Below are positions 54,786 to 64,000 of a stretch of 64,000 bases of DNA, piece after piece (the first letter of the stretch is position 1; each line of letters opens with the position of its first letter). Position numbers and translations under genes: made by a program. The notes beneath the pieces are model-generated. The model worked only from the letters and a program-made list of their open reading frames with translations. It had not been told where the DNA came from and made no database searches. Source of the DNA: Cristatella mucedo (Eukaryota; Bryozoa; Phylactolaemata; Cristatellidae); assembly GCA_009760855.2 (NCBI GenBank), contig WPIO01000056.1, positions 1,795,001 through 1,859,000 of the forward strand, written 5' to 3'.

Positions 54786-56174
54786 ATGATGGCAGGCCTG
54801 ACGGTGGCCGAGTCGCGAGCGCTCACGATCCACCGAAGCACCCTGCTCAGCCGCCTGGAGCCGGACGATGTGGTCGACTATCTCTACTCGTACGAAATGC
54901 TCAACCAGCAGCAGTTCGAGGACATCAAATCGCTGACCACGCGGCACCGGAAATGTGAGGCCCTCTTGTCCATCCTGCAGCGAGCCCTGCCGGTGCACTA
55001 CGCTCTGTTTGTGCGCGTTCTGCAGAAGACCCAGCAAGGCCATCTGGCGACGCTGCTGCGCCCGGCGGCCAGTCTGTATGGTCCTGCTGCTCCAGCCAAA
55101 GCGACTGCTGCCAAGGGCAGGCCAGCCTCCTCGTCGGCCGGGCACGCCTCTGTCAGTGGCCGCCTAGGAGAGGAGTTGTCTCCTCCACCACCCGACTGCC
55201 TCGACTTCGACCGCTCGCCGGCCATTCTCGACGTGGTCGTTCGCCCGTGCACCGACTCGAGAGTGCTCGCTCTGCTCGGCGGCCGCAGCGCCGGACGGCT
55301 ACCCTCCTCCTACTCTGCCGCCACCGCCGTCTACCGGATGACGCAGCCCACGCGCGGGCGAGCGCTGGTGCTGTGCAACACGTCCTTCGCGCCCGGCTCC
55401 AAGCTGGCGCCGCGTCCGAGTGCCGACAACGACGCGACGAATGTGAGCTGCCTGCTGCAGAGGCTCGGCTTTGAAGTGCGGCTGCTGCGCAACGCCACGC
55501 GCGCCGAGCTGCAGGGCGCCATCGAAGCCGAGCGCCGGCATCCGGCGCACGCGTCGCACGGCGCGTTCGTGCTCTACGTGTCGTCGCACGGCGAGGACGG
55601 CGCCGTGTACGGCTCGGACGGCCAGCGTCTGCTGCTCGACGACGTCTACGAGGCGCTCGACGGCCACGCCTGCCCGCAGCTGGCCGGCAAGCCGAAGCTC
55701 ATCGTCGTGGAGTCGAGCCAGGGTCCTCTGCTCGACCGCGGCGTGGCTCCGACAGACGAGGCGGCAGCAGCGGCGGCGTACCCCAGCGTGGACCTGCAGC
55801 TGAAGCAGTTCAGTATTCCCTCGTCCGCCGCTGCCACTGCAGCAGCGGCGTCCGGCGGGGACGGAGGTGGCGGCCGAGCTCGCGGCCGGCTGCCTGCCAA
55901 GGCCGACTTCGTCGTGGCGCTGTCGGCGTTCGCCGGCTACGCGTCGCTGAGGCACGCTGAGCGCGGCTGCTGGTTCTCGCGCGCCCTCGTCGAGGCATTC
56001 GCCGAGTATGCTTGCGACGAGCACGTGACGCAGCTGCTGCGTCGCGTCCGCCGAATGGTCTTGCAGGCCGAGACCGACCTGGGCTACAAGCAGGTGAGCA
56101 TGACTCACGACACGCTGCTCAAGGACTTCTACCTGTTTCCGGGCGTCGCGGATCCGTTGCCGGCGTCTAGCTGA
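54786..56174 (+). CDS. CARD-containing caspase-2-like pseudo-caspase (catalytic Cys replaced by Ser)
   Basis: Caspases are cytosolic cysteine proteases of apoptosis. From the first ATG (54786; a second follows at 54789) the frame runs 462 codons without an intron. Residues about 9-92 form a CARD (LLSRLEPDDVVDYLYSYEML then FVRVLQKTQQGHLATLL), the death-fold module that recruits caspases to adaptors. Residues about 190-457 form a caspase domain: RGRALVLCNTSF, the histidine box YVSSHGEDGAVYG (His268), GKPKLIVVESSQG where active enzymes read QACRG, an Ala/Gly-rich linker, then the p10 part ADFVVALSAFAGYASLRHAERG to LKDFYLFPG. Serine 311 (AGC at 55716-55718) replaces the nucleophile. KPKL, DRG and the p10 arginine are kept, closest to caspase-2. 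Peptidase activity is therefore unlikely; an adaptor or inhibitor role is inferred. Lack of introns suggests retroposition or intron loss. An acceptor-like CAG at 54792-54794 means an upstream exon cannot be excluded. Confidence 0.92.
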   Translation: MMAGLTVAESRALTIHRSTLLSRLEPDDVVDYLYSYEMLNQQQFEDIKSLTTRHRKCEALLSILQRALPVHYALFVRVLQKTQQGHLATLLRPAASLYGPAAPAKATAAKGRPASSSAGHASVSGRLGEELSPPPPDCLDFDRSPAILDVVVRPCTDSRVLALLGGRSAGRLPSSYSAATAVYRMTQPTRGRALVLCNTSFAPGSKLAPRPSADNDATNVSCLLQRLGFEVRLLRNATRAELQGAIEAERRHPAHASHGAFVLYVSSHGEDGAVYGSDGQRLLLDDVYEALDGHACPQLAGKPKLIVVESSQGPLLDRGVAPTDEAAAAAAYPSVDLQLKQFSIPSSAAATAAAASGGDGGGGRARGRLPAKADFVVALSAFAGYASLRHAERGCWFSRALVEAFAEYACDEHVTQLLRRVRRMVLQAETDLGYKQVSMTHDTLLKDFYLFPGVADPLPASS

Positions 56175-56225
56175 CCGGCAGCAGTCAGTCAAGAAAGACA
56201 GCTGCGATCCCGGGTGTTACCACCA

Positions 56226-56260
56226 CCCCCCCCCCCGTGTGACCCCACGGGGGGGGGGGG
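56226..56260 (+). repeat. C-run/G-run hairpin in the 3' flank of the pseudo-caspase gene
   Basis: Thirteen C, then GTG, six loop bases, CAC and ten G: a near-perfect stem of 13 base pairs starting about 50 nt after the stop codon. In RNA it would be a very stable hairpin, and the G-run could also slip or form other G-rich structures. Confidence 0.8.
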
Positions 56261-56491
56261 CCGCGGGCGTGAGTGAATAGGAATAGGCTGCTCGATTCCA
56301 AAACTGACCGGCTGACCTTTCTCAGCAGTCCGTGCTGTCGGATAACACGGCGTTTAGCTCCTGAGTGTAGCAGCTTTGGAGGAGAGCAGCATTTTCTCGT
56401 CGGCGAAGCTCTCAGTGGCAGACAAGGCGACACCACCACAGACTTGCAATATTCCCTGCTATGTCGCCCCGCAGCTCCGTTGACAATCGAA

Positions 56492-56497
56492 AATAAA
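56492..56497 (+). terminator. Candidate polyadenylation signal of the pseudo-caspase gene
   Basis: AATAAA occurs 318 nt after the stop codon, on the coding strand, the first such hexamer downstream. It would give a short 3' untranslated region that contains the C/G hairpin. There is no direct evidence of use. Confidence 0.4.
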
Positions 56498-57064
56498 CAG
56501 CTACGTGCGAAATGCGATAAAATTCGCTTCGCATCCAGTATCGTCCGGCCTAGTTTTAGGCTGAAAATCGCCCCAGGAACTGAAAGCCAACTGTTACCAG
56601 ACTTGATTATAAGCAGCCTTCGGCAGGTCCGGCCCTTGTTCTTACACGTGCTGTCTCGTTCGAAAGCGATTTCGAAGTTTGCCGATCCTGTTGACTGAGT
56701 TTTCGAGGCACCCTAACCGGCTGCTGACAATCTGATGTTTTTGCATGGGCTCTGGGAGTAGACCGGTCATGGTGGGCATTAATAGACGAGCCAAAATTAA
56801 TAAGTTAATAAACGAACCAAAAGTTTCGCTGGAATTGACGTGCTATTGCTTTCTGCCGTCTACGTCGCATGAAGGGCCTATCGTTGCATGTCCGGCTAGG
56901 GTTTCCCTGATGATCTAGTACGACCTTGTACGATCTAATACTGCATTACCTTGTATGATCTAGTGCGACCTTGTACGATCTAATATGACCTTGAAGCATG
57001 CTGTCGTTTCACTCTTGTTTACGTAGTGCGACTGCAAGTTCAATGTATTGGATACTGCCACTCT

Positions 57065-57215
57065 TTGCCGAACTGGTTTGTCCAGCGGTTAAGGTGCTCG
57101 CCCCGACCAAGGTCTGGCTGAGGTCGTGGGCCCGAGCCCCGTGGCATTTGTAAAGCGCCGTAATAGAGATTCAGTTCTTTTGGGGCGGTATACAATTGAA
57201 TTGTGTTTATTTATT
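57065..57215 (+). mobile_element. tRNA-derived SINE, family I
   Basis: AACTGGTTTGTCCAGCGG, GTCGTGGGCCCGAGCCCCGTGG and the tail AATAGAGATTCAGTTCTTTTGG with GGCGGTATACAATTGAATT. Confidence 0.8.
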
Positions 57216-57359
57216 TGCGAGTTAGGTTTCTCCCATAGAATGAACCTGGGTACCAGATGGGGTTGCCGGCGCCGATCCAGCATCCATACCGTTGCCAATA
57301 ACTGCAACACCCTTCTACTGTTACATCAGCTGCGAATTTCTACAAGCTAGAAGTAATAA

Positions 57360-60335
57360 AGCCGACGCGTGACCCCTGTGACCGACTATAACTCCGGACT
57401 CTCCCTGCTCGTTGTGGAACAAATCGCTAGTAGTTGGCAATTTGATACTTGCCGACCCCCTTGACACGTTTGCTGTTACCGATACCTGACAAGAGGTCGA
57501 GGACGAACTGCTCGGCATTTATCGATGCTGGAAGGTATCTTTTTTGCCTCCTTTGATATTGCAGGCACCGGAATAGACTACGCCTCTTTCAATTTCAAGC
57601 CGCTCCCGATTCCTGCAAAACAGTTTGTTTCAATCTCCTGCTCTCTGTCCTGCTTGTGGAAAGTTACACAACGGTTGAGGTAATTGGTAGCCCACCAGGC
57701 AGCAATTCCATTACAGACTTTCGACTTTCTTTGACCGGTCTTCGCACTAGGGAGTTGCCCTCTTTCTCATTCTAGGTAATTTTGATATCACTCTGATAAC
57801 CTATCTAAGCTTATGTGTTTCAACTTACTGGCTTGAGAGTCATTTCGTCTCCACGCTCACGCTCCAACCCTTACATGTATAAGTACGACGAAACCTCAAT
57901 CAAATTATATTTCTCGCTTGTACCTCATCCACTCCTATTGCCACCTCTTTTGGCATGTCAGAACGCATGCGGGTTTTATTTATTCTCCTTGGAAATCGTC
58001 TTCTCTTTCGACATCCAAAATTGCATATGAATCGCGAAAAGTAAATTCTCTTGCCGTGGATGCTCTCGGCAGTAGACTTGTATCCTCTGCCTCTCTACTT
58101 TACTCTCTCGCCACCTTTCTCTCCTTGATACATCTCGATGGTGGTCATAAGTCTTTGGTGAGTTTTCACCTGTGACTAAAGGACAGGTACGTCCCCGCTG
58201 AGACGTCCCCTGCGGTTAACGGCGGACATAAAAAGAGCCAGTAAGAACGCTGCACTTAACGTCAGTACTCACGGTCCGCCGCTTGGCATTTGAAGATTAT
58301 TGTAGGCCGCATCGATCCATTTTAGCAAAGTCTTGCGACCAAGTTTTTCGGAGAAGTAGTGGAGTCACATATCAGTAGCCCGAAAATGTTATTATACTCC
58401 TTCGACCGTCTCGGAAGCTCCCAAGCGATCGCACAGCCAAGTGGTCTCAGTGGAGAAATAGCAGAGCGTTAGTCAAAAGTCCATCGTAGATAGAGTAGCT
58501 TGCTGAGTCCATCACGTCCGTCCCTGCCGGACAGCAATGCCTCATCTCCGTACTCTCCAAGTATCCGCCTCCTTCATGCCTACATTGTTTAACTCGTCGT
58601 CGCGATAAATTTGTCTCTGGCTAGAATGACCTGCTGTAGTCCTCTAGATCCTGCGCTACGAGTTTTCCTTACGATGAGTATAGACCTGCTGCCGCCCACT
58701 TTCACAAATATCGGATATGCGACCCTGGGTATTGCTAAAGTCCCCTACCCTCTGGAAACAGCAACCGTCATGTCGCTTATTAAAAAGCTCATCCTACATA
58801 TACAGTGAGCCTTTTTTAAGTAACTTTCGTCCGGTCTCTGACCTTCTATTCCTATGCAAGATACTTGAACGAGCGGCGGCCCGGCAACTAGATGAGTCCA
58901 TCGATTGTATCGAATCAGATCTAAGCAAGCTCCGATAGGGGTTTAGAGCTCATCAGTCCAGGGAAACCGCACTGCATCGGGTTTATAATAACCTCCTTTT
59001 GATCAATTCGGTTCAGGACTCAGGGTACTCTTCTTCGGGTACTCCTGGATGGACTATAGGATTCTGGAGCGAAGACCTCAGTGAGAGACGAACGTCAGAG
59101 CGGCAGATATAAATGATTGTCTGTCATCTGGGGAGCCCATAAATTATAGAGTATCTGTAACGGTTTGGTCTGAGGCCCCGTACTTTTCACTATCTGTACT
59201 CTCCCTCTGGCCATCACGAAATACAATATTGGCTTTCATTTCTAAGCCGATAGTACTTAGCTTTACATATCTTCCGTCGCTTTTAAGCCTTGCCTTTCAT
59301 TCGGCTCACTTAATTCTCTTACATCCTGCATCAACGACATTTGCGTTCGTGCGGCTACTGAATTCCTGACGAGAAGACCAACCTAATAGTTATTGGTACA
59401 CCTAATGCCACCAAAAAGTTGAAAGACCTACCCTTTAAGATTGGTTCAGCTAGCATCACTCCCCATGACGACTGCCTGTAATCGAGGTGCACTATTCTAA
59501 ATGAGCAGCACATTTCCTCAATCGCCGAGTTGACCTACTTTTGGCTAAGGAACACCAAAATCGGGACCTGCTCAGGTAAAAGCACTGCTTCCAAACTAGT
59601 TCACGCATTTGTGAATTCACGTCTTAATTATTGCAATTCCCTTTTGTCAGAGCCACCGGTCGCTGCCCGGCTATTAATCCAATGCAACCGGTGCACAACT
59701 CGGCAGCTCGTCTGGTCCCTCGGTAGCAGCACTGCTGCTATGTATGTATCACACCATTTCTGTCTGCTGCTTCACTGGCTACCTATCAAACACTGAATCA
59801 ATATCAAGATCATTAGTCTGGCTTACATGTCATTTCACTCGCTGGCACCAGCCTATCTATGACATCCTCTCTCTCCTTTAGTGCGATAGTCTCGCGCCAC
59901 CCGCTCCTCGGCGTCACTAGTCGTCTTTCCGTCCCTCTAACTAAATTGAAATCTGTCGGTGATCGAACCTTCAGCTCGTACGCACCGAAAGTCTGCAATT
60001 CTCCTCGGCTAAGTTCACTACCTGCAATGAATTTGCACCTTGTAAATCTCAGCTAAAGACGCATCTCTGCCCGCCAGCTTTACCTTCACCCTAGTGCTTA
60101 TGTGTACCCGATCCAGTACGCGTTACGAGCCAGAGGTCCCACTAACCGGTGGCCACGAGTGCCTTCATGTTAGCTTTAGCATGCTAGGCTAAGCATCGTA
60201 CTTGTTTGCTTTTGCATACTTGATACCGAGCGTGTCACTAGCCCTTGGTTATTGATTATTTTGAAGCCAGCTGCAAAGTGCCTGGATTGAGATTTAGTTC
60301 TCTAAGTTCGCTCTTCAAAAACCTATTAATACTAT
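57360..60335 (+). mobile_element. Nearly full-length but broken L2/CR1-like LINE (endonuclease plus reverse transcriptase)
   Basis: The first 0.8 kb contains endonuclease-like pieces in shifting frames (around 57,680-57,790: VIGSPPGSNSITDFRLSLTG and a GNFDI box). From about 58,800 the RT domain reads LSNFRPVSDLLFLCKILERA, later a damaged FHF-ADST box, then ASKLVHAFVNSRLNYCNSLL and HFCLLLHWLPIKH. The tail (AAAGTGCCTGGATTGAGATTTAGTTC) ends near 60,335. At least ten frame breaks or stops make it inactive. It is the most complete LINE in the window and shows the element order EN-RT-3' tail. Confidence 0.8.
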
Positions 60336-60924
60336 TGCAAAGAAGGGCTCTACAATTCATTCGCACAGACATTCTTAAGCCTTGAGAGAGTATTGAACGT
60401 TTTGGAAGAAGTCAGAAACGAGCGAAGCTGGTGGTCGAGCAACCTTCACCTTTACCTCGAAAACCTCGACGACCTCTCTGCTAGTAGGTTCGTGGCAACA
60501 AGCATTGTCCAATCTTTCTCGCGGAAATATACATCATTGGCGTCAATAAAAAAAAATACGCAGGCACATGAAGAATGGTGGCTTCGGTCACTCACTGCAC
60601 CAGATTTAGAAGATTGCAGGGGCGGTCCAGAAGCAAATTTTGATACCAATTTGATGTCAACACGAGCTATCTTGATCCTGCAAATAAGCGATTGCGTCGC
60701 CTCGCTGATCTCGCATGTGCCCCTCGACGATTGAAGATAGTAATAATTTATGTAATATTATTATTGTATATTTATAGTGATTGTGTAATAATTATAGTTC
60801 TTAATAAGTGACTATAATAATGATAATAATAACAAGATATTTGTCTAGTGCCCGCAATAATTAGATATCCTTCTAGGCACTTCATATAGGCAGTAAAAGG
60901 AGGCATGTTAATTGACTAAAAAGT

Positions 60925-61445
60925 GCTTAGCTGATTTAACAGCTTGTTTGTATAGCGGCAGAAGACTCCACGGCAATCACTACCACCTGTAATGTAATGT
61001 AATGTATCTCCGTCAGTAACTCCACAAAGTCATAAAGACCATGTGGGTGTTACGCAGGAGAGTTTTGTATAGCGCACTCACAGCCTAAGCGGCTTTCGGT
61101 ACGCATTCGGTACCCAACAGACTTCGTCTCACGAAACAAAGAGAAAGTGGGAAGCATAGCAGAGTTAGGAGAGCAGTTGAGGTAGTGAGTAGCATAGAAG
61201 TAGCAGTTCAGGACCGCTGAAAAAGATGTGCCATAGTTGGCAGTTGGAGAGTAGATGTCGTTGCGTAAGAATTGTGGAAGCGAGTTCCACAGTCTAGGAC
61301 CTGCAGAGCTAAAGCTTCTGTCGCCAACTGTCTTTAAGTGGAGGAATGGGACCTGCAGTGGGCAATATAGGATAGTCCAATGCAGGACTCGAACCCACGA
61401 CTTGGGTCGTGAAGAGCAAGCTTCTTACCCCTCTGCCAAGCAATT
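60925..61445 (-). mobile_element. Family II SINE interrupted by an unclassified repeat
   Basis: The SINE 3' part (TTAGCTGATTTAACAGC, GCAGAAGACTCCACGGC) ends near 60,990. Its 5' part with GGACTCGAACCCACGAC resumes near 61,350. The ~350 nt in between are the unclassified repeat. This is a nested insertion. Confidence 0.7.
60994..61345 (+). repeat. Unclassified ~350-bp interspersed repeat, second long copy
   Basis: Begins TGTAATGTAATGTAATG and continues with the same landmarks as the copy at 40.65 kb. It is inserted in a family II SINE, which fixes its boundaries well. Confidence 0.75.
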
Positions 61446-61990
61446 CAGTGAGGAAAAGGTGCATGTTTAGCTTCTTTTTAAATGTCGTCAAGTCAGGGGG
61501 TGTCATGAGTCAGTCGGGAGATATGAGCTCTAACTTCGGGAGCATACGAACTAAAGGCTCGGTCTCCAAAGAACTGAGATTCTAATGAGGCACAGCTAAA
61601 ATTCGTGACTCAGACGTGCTGGTTTTGCGATGCCTAGCCGATTCGGAAGTAGTTCACACAAGTATTGTAAAGAAAGAGAATGAAGGTGCCTAAAAATGAG
61701 TGACAAAACCTGGTAGTCGATGCCTGCTTAATTGTGAGCATTGCAGGTAGGCGAGCAGTGGTGTAATGTGGCAGTGGTGTAATGTGGCAGCAGTGACGCT
61801 CTTGACAAGCCTAGCTGCACAGTTTTGCACCAACAGTGAACTTCTGATCGCACATGCAGGAAGAGCTGAGATTAGTTACAAAAGTGAGTTACAGAAGTCT
61901 TGCGACGGGATGTCACAAATGCACAGACCAACTTGAATGTAGTATCCCTGTCTAAGCAGGTCCGAATTTCGCAATGGTACTTAGCTAAAA
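61445..61990 (-). mobile_element. L2/CR1-like LINE 3' fragment, inverted
   Basis: On the minus strand the sequence reads the LINE 3' region (TTGACGACATTTAAAAAGAAGC, then upstream the FVTSR and CLDRDTTFKLVCAFVTS peptide, about 61,880-61,960). It is interrupted on its low-coordinate side by a SINE. Confidence 0.7.
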
Positions 61991-62224
61991 TGACAGTAGG
62001 CATAATTTTTGAAGATGCAGGGACAAGACCTGAGCCTGAGGGAAATATTTGCAATGCTAATTATGAAGAGCAGCAGAAAATCTATGCATCTCAGAAAGAT
62101 AACGGTAGGCATGGAGTCAAGAGAGCTAGCAGTCTTCTTAAGATTGGGAGACGAACTTCGATGTGAGGTCACTAGTGGTAGGCTTGGACGTAGACATTAA
62201 GGTGCAGCAAGGAACTGATAAGAT

Positions 62225-63329
62225 ATGAGTCCAGTGGGGAGACTGGCATCATGCACACTGTGTTGCAATGGTTCAGGTTTCATCTCAGTGGGAGACTCCA
62301 CAGTATTGATGTGAATGGAAAAAGATCACCCGAAGAACCTCTGAAATATGGGTGTGCCTCCAGGGCTCTGTGCTTGATCCTGTTCTTTCCACGGTCTATA
62401 CTCTCCTTGCCGATAAGATTGCAGGGCACAATGTAAAGTGCCAATACAGAGATTGAGCTTTCTGTGGGTGCTTTATCAAATATATTATTCTTATTGTTAT
62501 CTCGGCTTTCACTTCTATGCGGACGACACTCGGTTGCACCTTTGCTTTGATCCCTCACAGCCCTACAGCACGTCAAAATCTCTCAACTCCCTTGCTGCAT
62601 GTATTGATGACATCTGCACATGGATGGTAGCAAACTTTCTTCAATTGAATGATGATAAAAACTAACGTACTAGTTATGGGAAAACTAGGTGTGATTCAGA
62701 ATTGGAAAGGTTAACGCTCACAATCGGCTCTGCCAGCATATCACCTTTTAAATCTGCACAAAATCTAGGTGTCATGCTCCACAGTCAAGTCAGCCTACTT
62801 TCAACTACATAACATTGCTAAAATTCGGGGTTGTTTAGACATGGATACCACATCTAAGTTGGTCCATGCATTTGTGACCTCTCGTCTTGACTTCTGTGAC
62901 TTACTGCTTGCTGGTCTACCGGCCTGTGCAATCAGGCGCTTACAGCTGGTGCAAAACTCTGTAGCTAGGCATGTCTGTCGTGAGCGTGGCAGTTGCTACA
63001 TCTCACCACTTCTCGCCGACCTGCACTGGCTTCCAGTCAAGCAATGCATCGACTTGAAGGTTCTGTCACTCACTTTTAAGTTCCTTGGTTATTTGGCTCC
63101 AGCCTACCTATCAGAGCTACTCCCCCGCCAAGCTAAGCAAAGTACCGCCAGATTTTCGGAATATCATTGTTTACCTATACCTCATACAAACTTCACATCC
63201 TTTGGAGACCGTGCCTTTAATTCGTGTGCTCCCAAAAACCTGGAACTCACTCCCGACTTGCGTCACGACATCTCCTGACTTTTCCACATTTAAAAAAGAA
63301 ACTAAAAGCGCATCTCTATATCACAGCAC
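62225..63329 (+). mobile_element. L2/CR1-like LINE RT fragment, best-preserved copy
   Basis: It starts with RT sequence (WFRFHLSGRLHSIDVNGKRS), contains FHFYADDTRLHLCFDPS (about 62,510-62,560) and then a long open stretch with KLVHAFVTSRLDFCDLLLAG, ISPLLADLHWLPVKQCIDLK and LGYLAPAYLSELLPRQAK. A 70-bp SINE tail is inserted at about 62,430-62,498. The 3' end is cut off at 63,330 by the start of a probable LTR. Confidence 0.85.
62430..62498 (+). mobile_element. SINE/LINE tail inserted inside a LINE RT region
   Basis: The stretch AATGTAAAGTGCCAATACAGAG followed by GAGCTTTCTGTGGGTGCTTTATC and a T/A-rich end is the common retroelement tail. The RT reading (GHN ... GFHFYADD) continues on either side. 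Confidence 0.65.
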
Positions 63330-64000
63330 TGTAGCGCCCTGCTGGCTTTGGCTGAATTTTAGCGCGAACAAGAGCTGTTCGGCGGCGGGCTAGAGCCCCT
63401 TTGTCCTGGAGCAGTGAGCCAGAGAGGAGCGTCAGTGCGGTTAGAGAGGAAGCGCTTAGGAGCAGGCCAGGAAGCTCTGAGACGAGCGGCGGCGATTCGG
63501 CCTTTAGAATTGGTCCGATACTCGCGAAAGCTGCTGATAGATGTTGGCTGGCCTGTCAACCCCTGCCTTCCCTCTTTCCAAGAAAGAATCTTCTGGAACC
63601 CATTCGCCATTCAAGCTGGACGGAGGTGCCCTTCCAGTGGCCTGGGGACGGTAGTAATTCCTTTCTTTAATGGGCCAAGGTGTCCGGGCCCAATACCACT
63701 AAGCTCTTGCCCATTGTTTCAGTTAGGTATTTAAGAGTCGAGCGACGCTCACTCATGGCCTCGTGTCTTTAGTCTTTGGTCCGGCTCTGCGCCTCGACGC
63801 CGTCGGGCACTCGTTTCTCTGAAAGCGAGGGAGGAGGGCGGGCTGTCCGCCGACGATGGACGGAACAAGACGAGACAGCGCTAGGAGGATTCGGTGGAAC
63901 CCCACCGAATACGGTCGTATCGCGCCCGAGCTGGCATTTTGTGTTCTTTCGTGTTTTGTGTTTCTTTTGTGTCGTGTGTGTGTGTGCGCGCTAGCACGTG
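63330..64000 (+). mobile_element. Probable LTR (start of an LTR retrotransposon), cut by the window end
   Basis: TGTAGCGCCCTG begins abruptly inside a LINE copy, fitting the TG start of an LTR. About 400 nt later TATTTAAG (63,728-63,735) is a core promoter-like box. It is followed by GC-rich sequence with pyrimidine-rich runs at the window edge. No primer binding site, gag or pol is reached, so class and completeness are unknown. Confidence 0.5.

Overview
The window is nuclear DNA from an animal, most likely an invertebrate. The genes are split by GT-AG introns, there are many L2/CR1-like LINE fragments and tRNA-derived SINEs, and simple repeats (GA, CT, CA, AT, GGGA) occupy several kb. I cannot name the species.

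Two protein-coding genes can be supported. (1) Most of the left half, minus strand, about 32.97 kb down to 1.11 kb, is one long gene of the KMT2E (MLL5)/SETD5 (Drosophila upSET) family. I rebuilt it exon by exon from splice signals, reading phase and collinearity with the known family. The order is: an N-terminal GLPY motif, a PHD finger split across two exons 4.7 kb apart, a degenerate SET domain over at least three exons, a basic coiled coil, the 'KTKK|HLL.EW' and 'RWL.QA' motifs, a 'PPKKRR' motif, the 'VSLLEYRKR' motif, and a low-complexity C-terminus ending at a TGA at 1107-1109. Most junctions agree in phase. The first exon, the segment between 20.5 and 15.5 kb, and the post-SET exon remain uncertain.
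(2) On the plus strand at 54.79-56.17 kb is an uninterrupted 462-codon gene with an N-terminal CARD and a caspase domain close to caspase-2. The catalytic histidine is kept, but the catalytic cysteine position holds serine, so it is predicted to be a pseudo-caspase. This is the most striking observation in the window.

Layout: 1-33 kb is the KMT2E/SETD5-like gene, with introns full of simple repeats (a 1.1 kb GA tract, a 0.6 kb GGGA tract, an 18-bp minisatellite of about 29 units) and LINE/SINE copies. 33-50 kb is gene-poor, with SINEs, LINE tails, a small fold-back MITE-like element and an unclassified ~350-bp repeat. 50.4-52.5 kb is GC- and CpG-rich without a recognisable product. 54-56.5 kb is the pseudo-caspase, preceded by a CTG-rich tract and followed by a C/G hairpin. 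57-63.3 kb is a transposon graveyard with a nearly complete but broken L2-like LINE and nested SINE insertions. From 63,330 to the window end a probable LTR begins inside a LINE copy.

The two genes have no evident functional link. One is a chromatin regulator and the other an apoptosis-type adaptor or inhibitor candidate. The transposons share a 3' tail (a short hairpin followed by TTA repeats), which suggests that the SINEs use the reverse transcriptase of the LINE family found here.
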